Origin: Clitopilus passeckerianus
Lineage: Eukaryota; Basidiomycota; Agaricomycetes; Agaricales; Entolomataceae
NCBI GenBank assembly: GCA_944990035.1
Contig: CALYLX010000127.1
Coordinates: 124,001-188,000, forward strand
Direction of reading: 5' to 3'
DNA: 64,000 nt
Shown: positions 33,846 through 44,871 of the stretch, in pieces
How positions within the stretch are numbered: the first letter of the stretch is position 1
Layout of the letters: each line of letters begins with the position of its first letter
The notes under the pieces: model-generated
Databases searched by the model: none
The model's input: only the letters and a program-made list of their open reading frames with translations
What the model was told of the DNA's origin: nothing
Program-made: the position numbers and the translations under genes

Positions 33846-35920
33846 CACTATGGGCTCAGAAGGGTTGGAATTTCAGTGGTCAATTCCACCGCAATTCGCC
33901 TGAAATTCAACGCCAAAAACAATGAATTTTAGTCGGTTCTACCGCCTAAAACATCAGAAATTCATTGGTTGTGTGTATGATTTTCAACGTCTTGGGTCTT
34001 GAAATTCACCATCAGTGACTACGAATTTTGTTTGTCGGTGGGGCTAAATTTCGTCGTTTCAAGGTTGGCTTCTTCTCTTACTGGTGTTGGAATTTCAGCC
34101 GCCAAACCGTTGAAATTTAAATGAATTTACGACACCATATAACGACGATTTTCAACAAGAATTTGACCGATTTCAGCGGTTACCTCTTTTGGAACGGGGG
34201 AATTTCCGCACCTTTGCGTACAGAATTCAGCGCAATGCTCAATACAATTAAATTCTGTGGGCTTTGTAGCTGAATTTGAGGGCGCTTTCGAGGCAGTCTA
34301 GTTTAGCTATTAGGTGATTAAAACACCAGGTGTTATTTGGTGTAGAATACACTAATACATTGTAATGAATAGTATGCAGTAGTTACCCCCACTGGCCATC
34401 CTACGGTTGTCACACCTCTCACACACTCTATACTGCATAGTCAGACGACACCCGTCAACATAGTCCTGCAACCTGTAGGGAGAGCATGGAATCTGAACAT
34501 GTGCATTAGAACTCTTCAAGGCTCCAAAGGGTGGTTAGATACTGACCATTAATCGTTTCTTATGAGCGAGGTCAGTTGAACATAGGCTAGATTCATGCAG
34601 AGCTACAAAGGCTAGAAAGGGACCCCTATCAGCCAGTGCACCAGACATTATGATGGAGACATACCTTGTTCACCAGTAGCGAGAGTAGTTATGACCTACA
34701 TGAATGTCAGCCTGAGTGTTGTTCCGTTAGAGCTGACAGCCAATGAAACAGAGTGCCAATTACCTGTGGTTGTCACCATACCGAGTCTCGACTGGTGCCA
34801 TCCCTACATGCCAGTGTCCGTGTCCAATCTAGACCTATTACATTGTTTAGGGGGAGCACAAGGTTGTCGAAAACAGAATTACGCACCAGGGATCCACAGA
34901 AACCTTGACAAGAATAGGAAGCCATGCTTGAATGCGCCGGAGGTAGGTTCAGCAAAGCTGAAACAACCTTGTTGAGACGACGCAAAGTCAAATCCCAAGG
35001 AGAACAGGTTGAAACTTGAAGGAAAAGACAAAGGGATGACGCAGAGTCAACTCCCTATTTTGGTGGCTATCCCAAGAGGTGACGCAGAGTCAAGCCTCTC
35101 AGGACCATTGTAGAAACATATTTCGGCATCCGCGTTGTTGCTGGTTGAGCTTTGTGCGTATATATAGTATGCAAGTGAGAGGGGGCGAGACGGTCATAGG
35201 TGGTTGAGAAGAGCGAGGGGTTCACACCCTACTTACGTCACGTGCACTTGTTGGATGCTGTTTGGCACCACGAAACCTCAAAGAATTTTGTTAAGTCCAA
35301 CGCGCGGGGCGCCGTGAGGAGAGGCATGCGCAACTCACTAGCGCTGTTTGCTGCGCCATTGCTGCAAAAGGGTTGAGTAGATACGACGCATCAGGCTTTA
35401 AGAAATGGTATCTACAATATTTCTATTTATTGCGGAGAAGACCTGCGGTTGGATCTGCAATAAATACAGCCCGAGCCCGAGTCCTTGAGCAATCAAACAC
35501 GCATGCACAGTATGAATGATAAATATATGCTCGAAATAGAGATAAAACAGTGTAAAAAAGCACAGACCAGGCAGTCGGAGTCTCACGTCTTTTATCTAGA
35601 TACCTGGCTCTAAATGCGTCAATGTTGACAAGGACGTCAACGTCCAAGATACATCTGAGAAAGGACCGAAAATCAGCCCATAGCGCAACGAAAGTTGTCG
35701 CCATATTGAGATGATTTTCACCAGCTTTGCCGACGACGAAATTCCGATCATCAAAATGCACGAAAAGCGCGCCTTACGAAAATCATACCCTTGGCGGTGG
35801 AAATCTGGCCAATGAATTTCATCGGTTTTTTCATTGTCGACGAATTCCACGCTTTTGGGAATGAAATTCTACTTTCCACGCCTTTGATGCGGAAATTCCG
35901 CGCGTGATGGGTCCACAGTG
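33846..35920. mobile_element. CACTA-like DNA transposon, non-autonomous, 2075 bp
   Basis: The left end reads CACTATGGGC and the right end, on the minus strand, reads CACTGTGGAC. The two 29-bp termini match at 20 positions and both end in GGAATTTC. Four bases, AGGG, flank the element on both sides (33842-33845 and 35921-35924) as a target-site duplication. The ends are crowded with GAATTTC/GAAATTC subterminal repeats in both orientations, typical of CMC/CACTA transposase binding sites. No transposase-like frame was found inside, so it would need help to move. It sits within a coding exon of the NACHT gene: skipping it and one AGGG gives a frame continuous with the paralogs. Confidence 0.8.
34979..35094 (+). 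repeat. Three spaced copies of GACGCARAGTCAA inside the element
   Basis: GACGCAAAGTCAA starts at 34979 and GACGCAGAGTCAA at 35038 and 35081. The second and third copies are preceded by T. They lie in the middle of the CACTA-like element and could be a minor internal repeat or protein-binding sites. Confidence 0.6.
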
Positions 35921-36371
35921 AGGGTCGGCAGAGTCTGCATCTGGTTCTAGTCAGACCCCAGTCGCCTTCACCTCTTGGTATCAAGAACTCACCTTGCCTT
36001 GCCTTCCCCTCCTCAACCAGGGTACTGTGGCTGATATACACATTACAGGGATTGGAGAGCATGGGTAGCTCGAGTCGGAGGAGATACAAGGAAGAGCCTG
36101 GGTGCAAACAGCGGTTGACTCAAGAATAGGCCCGGTGGTTCAAAGCCGGGGCAGACGAGCATGCAATGGAAATAAAACGGTGCTATGACTCTTCTTGGGA
36201 TATGACTCTGCAACAATACGCCTCGTGTTCAGCACGCTCAAGCCTGAATGAAAGTGGGGTGCGCGAGGCAGTGTAGTCGGCAATTCCGCAGCTCGTGCAG
36301 GTTGCGCGCATGTGAGGGATGCCGACTGGCAACGATTTAGTGAGTAACAATTCGAAAATTGCCATATTTTA

Positions 36372-36450
36372 CCGCCTTTGGAGGTCTTCTTGACGAATGC
36401 AGCATTTTTCAATGATAAAGTCTCATGCATTTTCGAACATTGGCAGGACA
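36372..36450 (-). pseudogene. Decayed N-terminal exon of the transposon-split NACHT gene
   Basis: Read on the minus strand, this encodes LPMFENA, a TGA stop, DFIIE, then after an extra A AAFVKKTSKGG. The intact paralog has MPMFENARNISIYNATFIEE and the 40.3 kb copy MPMFENARNFTISDATFIEE. It therefore looks like the first exon of the NACHT gene at 31907-33838, now about 0.5 kb beyond the inserted element. One stop codon and a one-base insertion show that it no longer encodes the motif. Confidence 0.7.
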
Positions 36451-36571
36451 AAGTGTGCCGTGGCTGTGAAGTAGGTCCTACTTATTTTATCCCAACACCG
36501 CCTCACGCTTGGCATGGAACGGTCGCAGTATGCGCTGTTGAGAGTTCTCATCTAACGAATACCCAAGCATA

Positions 36572-37464
36572 TGACGGCAGATTTCGTCAAGTATTCCTAG
36601 GCTAGGTTTGATAAAAAATCGTAGGGGTGATGCCTGGATCTGTGCATTTGATGTTTGGTTCGGTATGGTCAGGGTGTGGTCGAGGTTTGGTTCACCCGAG
36701 TATCAATTTCTCACGCCCTCTGTCCGAACGGTGTCAGTAGGCCTGGGACCCGAACCGGTTCCAAGAATGGTAGCATGCAACTGAGGCAGCGACGAGTGAG
36801 TGTTGAACCGGTGACCTTCCGCCCAAGCTTAACAGTTAATGTAAGGTAGCTAGAGTACGAGTGCTAACCACTACACCAAAAGGTCACAACTGTTAAGCTT
36901 AGCTTAACAGCGTACTCGCACTATACTGATTCATTGGTTGTGCAACAGCAGCCACAGTGGTGGCGACTTGGTGGCAACATCGAAAACTCTGTATTTACTT
37001 AGACCAAGACATGTAAAAGCTGTAAAATATTATACCAGCCCATTTTATGTGTGACAAATGCTTTGGGTACCCGCGAAATGAGGTTGCTCTGGGATTGATC
37101 TCTTGAACTCGATGAGCGGGAGTACATACCCAAATAAGGAAGGCAGATCAGTTCAGCGCGCCGATTCATCAACCTTTTCAAGCCATATCGCCTTTTATGG
37201 AACACTTTATCCCGAGAAAGTACACGACCATTCTTTTATTAGGGGCGTGGACATGTTTTATCTTAGTAGCTTCTCGCCATGAAGGACATTGCCCAGCATG
37301 CCCATGAGCGTGAGAAACTGATGGTTGGGCAAACCAAACTCCAACCAAACCCTAACCAAAACCCGACCAAACCCGAACCAGACATGAAATGCGGAAATTC
37401 ACACATCACGCCAACGGTTTCTGTCTAAACCTAGCCTAGGAATATTCGACGAAATCTGCCGTCA
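36572..37464. mobile_element. 893-bp inverted-repeat element flanked by TA (MITE-like)
   Basis: The left end TGACGGCAGATTTCGTC is repeated in inverted form at the right end, and imperfect inverted homology continues inward for roughly 130-160 bp (TATTCCTAGGCTAGGTTT, then GGTTTGGT-type units and TTTCTCACGC). Both ends abut TA (36570-36571 and 37465-37466), as for Tc1/mariner-type target duplication. There is no transposase frame. It is therefore a non-autonomous element with long terminal inverted repeats. Its centre holds a tRNA-like block. It lies between the decayed first exon of one NACHT gene and a second NACHT pseudogene. Confidence 0.78.
36799..36885 (-). ncRNA. tRNA-like / pol III promoter-like block inside the TA element
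   Basis: On the minus strand the block starts GACCTTTTGGTGTAGTGGTT. The part TGGTGTAGTGG fits an A box (TRGYNNARNGG) and is followed by TAGCAC as in tRNA D-arms. About 60 bp on, GGTTCAACACT resembles a B box. A clover-leaf cannot be closed: the acceptor and T stems do not pair well. It looks like a tRNA-derived (SINE-like) sequence captured by the element rather than a working tRNA gene. Confidence 0.45.
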
Positions 37465-38571
37465 TAACCTAACGTAGATCTCACCCCCACTACTGCCTGG
37501 ACCTGCACGTTGTGGAAGGGATTCCGGACATACGGAGGGAACGAGCCGAAGAAGACCTTGTACCGGTTACTCAAGAATTCGCCATCAATATTCCAATATT
37601 CTCGACTTTCACATCAAACTCGCATTTCTTCTCAAGATCGCAATTTCTATCAAGCTCGTCGTCTGCGCATCTGGACGGCCAAGATTCCCGTTCCGTCGTA
37701 TAAGCCGCATCTTATTGTCTGAAGGACATGGCTAGGGTTTCTCGAGACGAACGCTATGTATTTTCCTTTCTCTTCTTACGCTAATATACTTGTACTATAC
37801 AGGCTGACACTGGGTCGGGCAGTATCGACGGGGACGCTATTCTGGGATGGTAGGGTGCTGATGGAGTCCAAGGACGCGTAAATGGTGCTGCTGGGGTCAC
37901 AGCACGCCTTCGCGAGTCCAATCGCCTCGAGCAATTCCTCAGAATCAGCCAGCCGGAGGTATTTCCTTATTTGGTCGAAGTCATTTCTGTTCTCGTGTTT
38001 TGTCAATCTCTTCAAACTCTCTTCGTATTTCTGTATTTTATGACATTATTACTGGTCCAAGGGCACAAGAGTACGTGCGCCTTCGGTTTCTGAACATTAT
38101 AAATACCTGATACCTACGAAATCAAATGTACTTCCCACTTTTCCCCTCTCCCTGCAATTTATATCTTTTTTCCAACCTCCTAGCCTGTGTAAGCTCGTTC
38201 GTCAGTCGAACACCTCAAGAATACTTCAGAACTGAGTTCAAAGAGAGCTCCAGCATCGTCCACACAGAGTGGGCATTAGTTTGTTGAGTGTTATTACGTT
38301 CAGTTTTCCAGTCTCTCCCTTTCCCTCCCTCAGACGCGTCGCGCGTCTCGGCTAAAGGCCACCATCAACTCTTGATCTCTCACTTTCACGCTCACTCCTC
38401 AACCTTCGAGGAATTATTTTTCACTTAGGTTTGCTCGTACTCTACCAAACTCAACGGGACACGACTCAAGTGCACTCCCTGCGGCTAAGTAAATTATTTC
38501 CACAACGTCTGCACGTTGCGTGCGGGATGATTGGCTGATAAAGTAACTATGACTAGATTTTCCATGTGCGT
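37465..38571. other. Spacer between mobile element and NACHT pseudogene
   Basis: Short frames only. A minus-strand frame (37776-38015) has no recognisable motif. Nothing supported. Confidence 0.3.
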
Positions 38572-40282
38572 CTACACAGAATACAAGGAGAGGCCCAGAA
38601 ACATTACACAGATCGACACTAGTAAGAAAGGGTATAGGTATATGATACGCAAGTAGAGGATAATTTGAGTAGGCGAGCGAGAGTTCCGATAGGCCATACA
38701 AGATCTAAGGGTCGCAGAATTGTGGAGACAAAAAGACAGCAAATAGGCCATACATGTAAACATAATGTGCATACTGCCCAGGCTCTCGTGTATCCGAAGC
38801 AGAGGAGTAACACAATTTCGGGCCATTACTCCAACCCCGTCCGATCCTTCCAGGATTTCTTCAATAACCTGAGCATATCAGTCTGACCTGGATAGGAAGG
38901 CTTGCCGTCCCTCCCGTCCAGAAAGGACCAGATCTGGACATATCATCAAGGAATTCAATAAAAGAGATATGTTTAAATCCGATGGAGGTTGAAAATGGGT
39001 CGTCTGGACCGTAAACTATTGAATGAAGGTCAACAAGATCAGTGTACACTTGAGTGACGCTGATGTGTAAGATTGCTGCTATTTGTGATGCAGAACCGGT
39101 CGCGAAATTGGAATGAGGGTGCCTTGATTGAGAGCCGATGATATCAACCAGATGGAGAATGTGGAATGTGCTACTGCAACCTGCAGAAACAACAGATCGG
39201 AGAATGTGGGTATAGAGTGCGTCGATTTCAACAAGATGTTTATCGCACCCTGTCGATGGAGCAAGACCAAGAATCTCTTCCAGGTCTTTCTCTGGATTTA
39301 CTCTAGGTGAACTCAGATGCGAATGACAGCAGAAGGAAAGACGAAGTAGCCAGAGGATTTCCTGACGAGGTGCGAGATTACACGACCTGAAGGTCAAGTG
39401 AGGTCTATCGTAGGGTTCCTTCTTCGAATCTCCTCGAAATGGCGTTGAAGGAACAAAGTGATATCTGCATACGCATCAACTCCTCCTTCTAGATCGACTT
39501 GGACGGTAATCTCGTTGAGAGGCTTGGCCGCTCAGGCCGCTCGGATTCTCCAGTCCGATCGACTCGTTATCAGAAAACGGAGATGGGAGTTTTGCTGGGC
39601 AGCATGAGATACGGCCCCGAGAATCTGGTGTTGTTGTGGTTCACCACCCTGCGACTTATGTTTGACGGAGCATTCGTCAATGCCGTCAATTATCACGAGT
39701 ACAGGCCGGGCGAGCGTCTCTTGCCCACCAACCAAGAGCGTATCGAATTGTGTCTCCAGCGACCTCCAAAAAAGCTGGGGGTCAGCAGAGACGGCCCCGT
39801 TGATATGCGAGAAAATATGAGGCGGAAAACTCGGTAAGTTGATAAGCGATGGTTGGAAGAAGAGACTCCTTGTTGTTTTGGCCTGCAGCAGTCCTTTGGA
39901 AGAAGTAACTGGCACCGAGAATGCCTCGAGCATGCCACCGTTCCACCAGCGTCTGAGCTATAGCTGACTTTCCCGCACCAGCTGGGCCGTTGAGCCAAAG
40001 GACCGGCCCGCCAATGCCTTCTGCTCACTCGTCTATCTGGTTTAAGATAGCAGTTCTGGTTTCTGGATGACAGCGAGGTGGGTTATAGCGCGCGTCGGAG
40101 TCGTGTACTGGAGCTCACACCACGCGTTCAGAGAGGATCTTCAGTCCGTCGGCTAAAGGCAATCGTAAGTAGGCGTTCAGTCCAAGGCTACGTGGTCGTC
40201 GTGGCTTACCAGTGTGACCTCTTTCCTCAATAAACGTGGCGTCGCTGATGGTGAAGTTTCTTGCATTTTCGAACATCGGCAT
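38572..40282 (-). pseudogene. NACHT pseudogene with stops and frameshifts
   Basis: The first exon begins MPMFENARNFTISDATFIEE (40282 downward). A short intron follows, then a body collinear with the intact paralog: P-loop GPAGAGKSAIAQTLVERW (39960-40010), Walker B VLVIIDGIDEC, FLITSRSDWRIR, and a hydrophobic tail at 38572-38720. In-frame TGA codons occur at 40115-40117, 40025-40027, 39532-39534 and 39394-39396. Two of them replace a Trp found in both paralogs. At least two frameshifts (about 39835 and 39310) also break the frame. It is an old, inactive duplicate of the NACHT family in this window. Confidence 0.85.
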
Positions 40283-41006
40283 CCCGATGCACAAATAAAT
40301 GGTCGAGGCCAAGGTGTGCAGTGGCTGTGACTCAAACTGTTCTTACTGTCAATGTCCCGATTATCTCGGGGCTACACCTAATTTACCAATGCGCGGAGGT
40401 TGTTGCTTCTCTTCGCCCGTGAGCGCCGAGCGCTTGACCCCGAGTTGGAGTCGTATAGGTGAATGACACCAGATAAGCACACATTAGAATATGGAATGAA
40501 CGCAGTCTCTACTCTACATTTATCTCCGGACGGACTTCGCGCGTCTTCAGGCTAGCCACTTGTGTTAGGGATAATGCGGGATTGTCAAGCACCACGCCAC
40601 GACGCCCTTGCTTGCTGAGCAACTCGGGGAAGCCCTTGATGAGATTGTGCATTTGGGTTGTTACGTTTATCCCGTTTCGCTTTCCACAGGATTTCTGGCA
40701 AGCAACCTCCTCATGTCGAGTGCAAATGTGTTGGAATAAGTGAATGGCAGATGGATACGGCCCTTTTACACGATGTCAGTGTGCGATGTAGATGATCACG
40801 ATGATGGCTGCAGCCATGGACGCGTTGAAGCCACGTGCCTTGCCGGACCAGCCTGCCCAGTGCTTTCATCTGATGGACGTCCTTCGACTCCATTCACCAG
40901 CGGGCTTTGAGGGCTGTGGTCTTGACGATTGCCACGGGGAAAAACAGCGCAGCTTCGTTAATGCTTTCCTGTGTCATTTCTCAAGAATAGACCCTCAGTG
41001 ACCACC
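40283..41006. other. Intergenic, no gene seen
   Basis: The 5' flanks of the NACHT pseudogene (minus) and an F-box gene (plus) are back to back. No reading frame is supported. Confidence 0.35.
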
Positions 41007-42968
41007 ATGACGATCACGACGCATTGGAAAAGAAGAACGACGCGACCTGCTGGACTCGTCAAACCCGATCCGAAAAGCCAATCCAAAGGATGGAGAAGTC
41101 TGCTGCGCTTGCCTTTCAGGCTGCCCAGTCGAACCGAATTCACGTCTTCGCAAAGTAGAAAAGGAGTAGTCAGATTGCTGAGCCTTCAGAAGCTACCACC
41201 GGAGTTGATCTTGGGAGTCGCGGAAGAATTGGTGTCGGCTAGGCTAGCTGATGTCCTGAACCTCAGTTTAACGGTGAGCTGATCACATCAGGACGACTTC
41301 TTCTCAATATTTAACTGCCTTCCTTGGCTCCTATCAGTGCTCAAGCCTACGGAAGATCCTTCTTCCCGTACTGTACGAATCCGTGATGCTCGACTCAAGT
41401 TCCAAATGTCGGGCAGGACTTGCCATGTTCGCGGATCATCCGGATATCTGTGCTCATGTGCGTAAACTCGCGGTCCGACCAAACTACTATCTCTGCTGGC
41501 CAAAGCCAGACGAGGCCGTCGAAGAAGATGGGCTCTCAGAGAAGATCGTATCGCTGGCACCGCTCTTAAAGGGTCTGGATACTTTTGACTGGGATGGCCG
41601 GGACCTGCCTTCAGGGACGCTATGGACTTCGCTCCGAAATCAGTCTGTACTTCCTTGGAGCACTTTCACATATAACTGACGATCCATTTCCAGCTGTCCA
41701 TCTCTCAGATCAATCTACTGCAATATGGGACTACGGGCATTCCCAAAGGATTACGAGGTGACCTCTCGGACACATGACTTTTACTACCCGCAATATCTGA
41801 CGCGCCTACACTTTTAGCTCTTCACCTTCAGCGGCTTGGAGGCATTCGTAATCACGGTCGGATATGGCCTTCCTCTTACGAGTACGGCTTCCACCCTTTC
41901 AAGGCTCCAAAACTGACTTGAACCCTTAACAGATATCCCTGGTACCCTTGAACCTCTGCCGTCGGCATTCTGGGACATGCTTGATCGTAGTCCAGACCTT
42001 GAGGAGCTCACCATCTGCAGCTTCTCCACCCTCTCTCGGGCCCTAGACTTTCGCCCTATTACCGAGAAACGATGGCCGAAGTTACATTCTTTGGCGCTCG
42101 GCTCTTTCGGGTATGAGACCGAGCCTTGGCTGGAATTAGATGATCCAGGTTTCACAGATTTCCTGAGTTCACATCCCGGCTTGACGTTCCTGCAGCTGCA
42201 ATGGGACCTGGATAGGTGGTTGGCTCCTCATCGAATGCCATGGGCTCTACCATCGGACACACTACCTAACCTGAAGACTTTCGTTGGTATATATCAACAG
42301 CTGGAACAGCTCCCGAACCCGCAGTATATCGAGACGCTCGATTTGACTTGCACGCCGATAGAGGAGAGCTCCCTGACGGTCGTCTTACCAGTGCTAGGTA
42401 GACTGACGTCACTAACCTCGCTTGATATTTGGATCAATCCACCGCCGCCAAGTGTCCCTGGACATGAACTCTACCTATCCAGACTTCTTGGCGCATGCCC
42501 TCGACTCACTGATCTGCATCTTCGATGCACGTCATTGACGTTTACGCGAGTAAGTGAATTACTGTACCCTTGCGACCAGAACATAATGCTGAATCCAATC
42601 GTCCGTTGCAGAAAAGCGTCCGACACCTCCTACTAGCCTTAACCCTCCTTCCTTCCCTTAAAGTCTTCTCGTTGACGAAAATGTACAAGTTCTCTGAAAA
42701 ATCGATGTTAGACCATGCGCTTTGGGTCTTACGACACAAACCAGACCTGGAAGAGATCAGGATACGATGGGCGCATGAGAAGTGTCGAAACCACTTGAAA
42801 CAGGAGGGGCATTATTTAGTCAAAACTCTCGACGACAGGGAACGCGTACTTCACGTCCATGAGAAAGGGATCCCTGTATACGGGAAGCCTTACGACAAGA
42901 GGTACAAACGACGTCTTCCTGCTCCTCCCACGACACAGTGGGTATCATCTCCCCCCCGTCGTCGCTAA
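41007..42968 (+). CDS. F-box-like protein with LRR repeats
   Basis: ATG 41007 starts a basic N-terminus (TTHWKRRTTRPAG). LQKLPPELILGVAEELVS (41190-41245) is F-box-like, followed after an intron by CSSLRKILLPVLYESV. Later exons give LRR layers: LVSLAPLLKGLDTFDW, CPSLRSIYCNMGL, RSPDLEELTICSFSTL, RWPKLHSLALGSFG, HPGLTFLQLQWDLDRW, TLPNLKTFVGIYQQLEQLP, CPRLTDLHLRCTS, LLPSLKVFSLTKM and HKPDLEEIRIRW. It ends with a basic Pro/Arg tail at 42968. About six introns are needed. Probably an SCF substrate adaptor; the target is unknown. Confidence 0.7.
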
Positions 42969-44784
42969 CCATTACATTCTTGACCTGGAAAACACATGTT
43001 ACCATCCCGCAACGTTCCTGTGGTTCGACCCTCGCTGGGTCTGATGGGTATTTCGGCTTCTCTATTTAGATGAAGAATCATTTTTCAGGATTAGTCTATT
43101 TCCTTTCTAGCCTTCTTGGCTTCTCTTAGCTTCTCTTACCTCGTCTCGAGACTCGGTGCCTAATTCTATATATTCCTACTCTGATGATGAGGTCATTTCA
43201 ATACGAATCTTACGACAGCTTACGACGTTGACATTGCTTCCGTATACATATCCTTTCACATCCATCATATTCTGTATTATGCATGTTACGACTCTGTATG
43301 ACATCCTCCCTCCATCAATCCTGTAACTGTCATTTCTCATTCCTTGACAAACATGGGCTCGAAATGTCGCAATTAGCCACTCGATTACATCTTACCTATC
43401 ACAATCGGGAACTTAGCCATGGAATTCAAGCACCATTTCCTGAATGAATAAGTTTCGCTTTGCCACCTGGTTGATACCTATCCGATGGTGTCCACGACCT
43501 GTAATCTCTCTGCACCCGTGCATTCCGTGGACCACCTAACTTCTAAGCGAGCGCGATCGAAACATGATGACTTCCTGGTGGTTCAGTACATCAGCGACTG
43601 AGATCGTGGCATCGGCTAAGGTACAGTTTTGACATACATATGTCAGAATCATCGCAGACAAGCGTGTACTTACACATTGATTTTGATTTGAGAATACGTC
43701 ATATAATTCCGGCGTGCCGACGAGTTCAGCGAAACCTGAGGGTACGTTTACGCCAAGGACTGAATATTGTGCAGGGCTACTCAAGATCTTGAGCAATGAG
43801 ATTCATATTGATTGGAGTATGTGAATGAGGAAGTTGGAGGCGTCTGGAATGTTCACGCTGTTATTTTTATCATGCACGTCTGATGCATTGATCTAGATCT
43901 CTCACGTCCCGTGGGGGACCATGGGGCCGTTTGCTGCCGTCTGCCGGCATAAGACGGCCAGCTTCTCTCCACTCGTGTGGGATTTGAGGGGGAAACGCCT
44001 CTCTGAACAGTCTTAACTCCAGGCGTTGGGAAGGTTTCCCCGGCGACCGTTTGATAAGAAGCGTAACTTTTGCCGTATGTTGTTGGGAAGTGTTCACATG
44101 CGTGATGGCAGAAGCTAGACTGTTTTCAGAATATTCTGTCGAGTCGGTCTTTAACAACTGTGCGATGCCGGTGCGATGGATCGTATGACCGAAATCCAAC
44201 TTTAGAGCAAGAGATTCTTGCTGCTTCATTTTTTTTCCGAATTTTTCTAGTTGCTTGTTCGCGATTTTGGTCAGGCACACGACGGCATTTCGCAGAAGTT
44301 TTGAGCTTGTTTGTTGTGCAAGCACCCGTAAAAAAGCGGGCATGTGAGCATGACGAAGTGATGGTTAGCCGAGCCACGGTACCGGGCCGGCTCACATTCC
44401 TCCACACCCACCACATGCAATTGCCTTTTTCATCTACAACCATCGTCCTCGCAAAGTGGAGAAGGATTTCCCGTCCCCATTTTTAGCTTCTCTTCTGGTT
44501 CTACCGCATGCTTGCCTTTTTCTCTGGTAAATGTACTGCAAATTGTGAATGAGGCGGTATCGCCTATTTACTCGAGACGACGTGAGAGCTGAGGCCGCTG
44601 AAGTCGTATCGATCAATTCCCCACAGCTGCATGAATAGAACTTTCATCACGGAATAGTGGAACTTCTTAAACTCAAAGCATGCCGCTTCTCCAACCCCAT
44701 GATCAAATACGCCAAATCCGTCAAGTATAGTTGTACCTGGAAGCATGCCTCTGGATTATGAGGGTTCCACGAGAGTTACAACAG
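42969..44784. other. 1.8 kb gap with unconvincing minus-strand frames
   Basis: Two minus-strand frames, 43536-43796 (86 codons) and 43870-44343 (157 codons), have normal-looking composition but no motif or clear splice link. They could be parts of one hypothetical gene. Otherwise nothing is seen. Confidence 0.25.
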
Positions 44785-44795
44785 ACATATAAATT
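44785..44795 (+). promoter_or_regulatory. TATA box of the sugar transporter gene
   Basis: ACATATAAATT lies about 85 bp before the ATG at 44872, followed by a pyrimidine-rich stretch as in highly expressed fungal genes. Confidence 0.55.
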
Positions 44796-44871
44796 CTGAG
44801 CCTATGGACTTCTTCGTTCCCTCCGCTTGCTCTTTTTACTCGCTTCGCCGCAGAGCAGCTCCTCCTCAGCA

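Noticed and set aside
33930..34300. Possible gene or UTR in the AT-rich GAATTTC region
   Set aside because: The repeated GAATTTC/GAAATTC units fit subterminal transposon repeats better than coding sequence.
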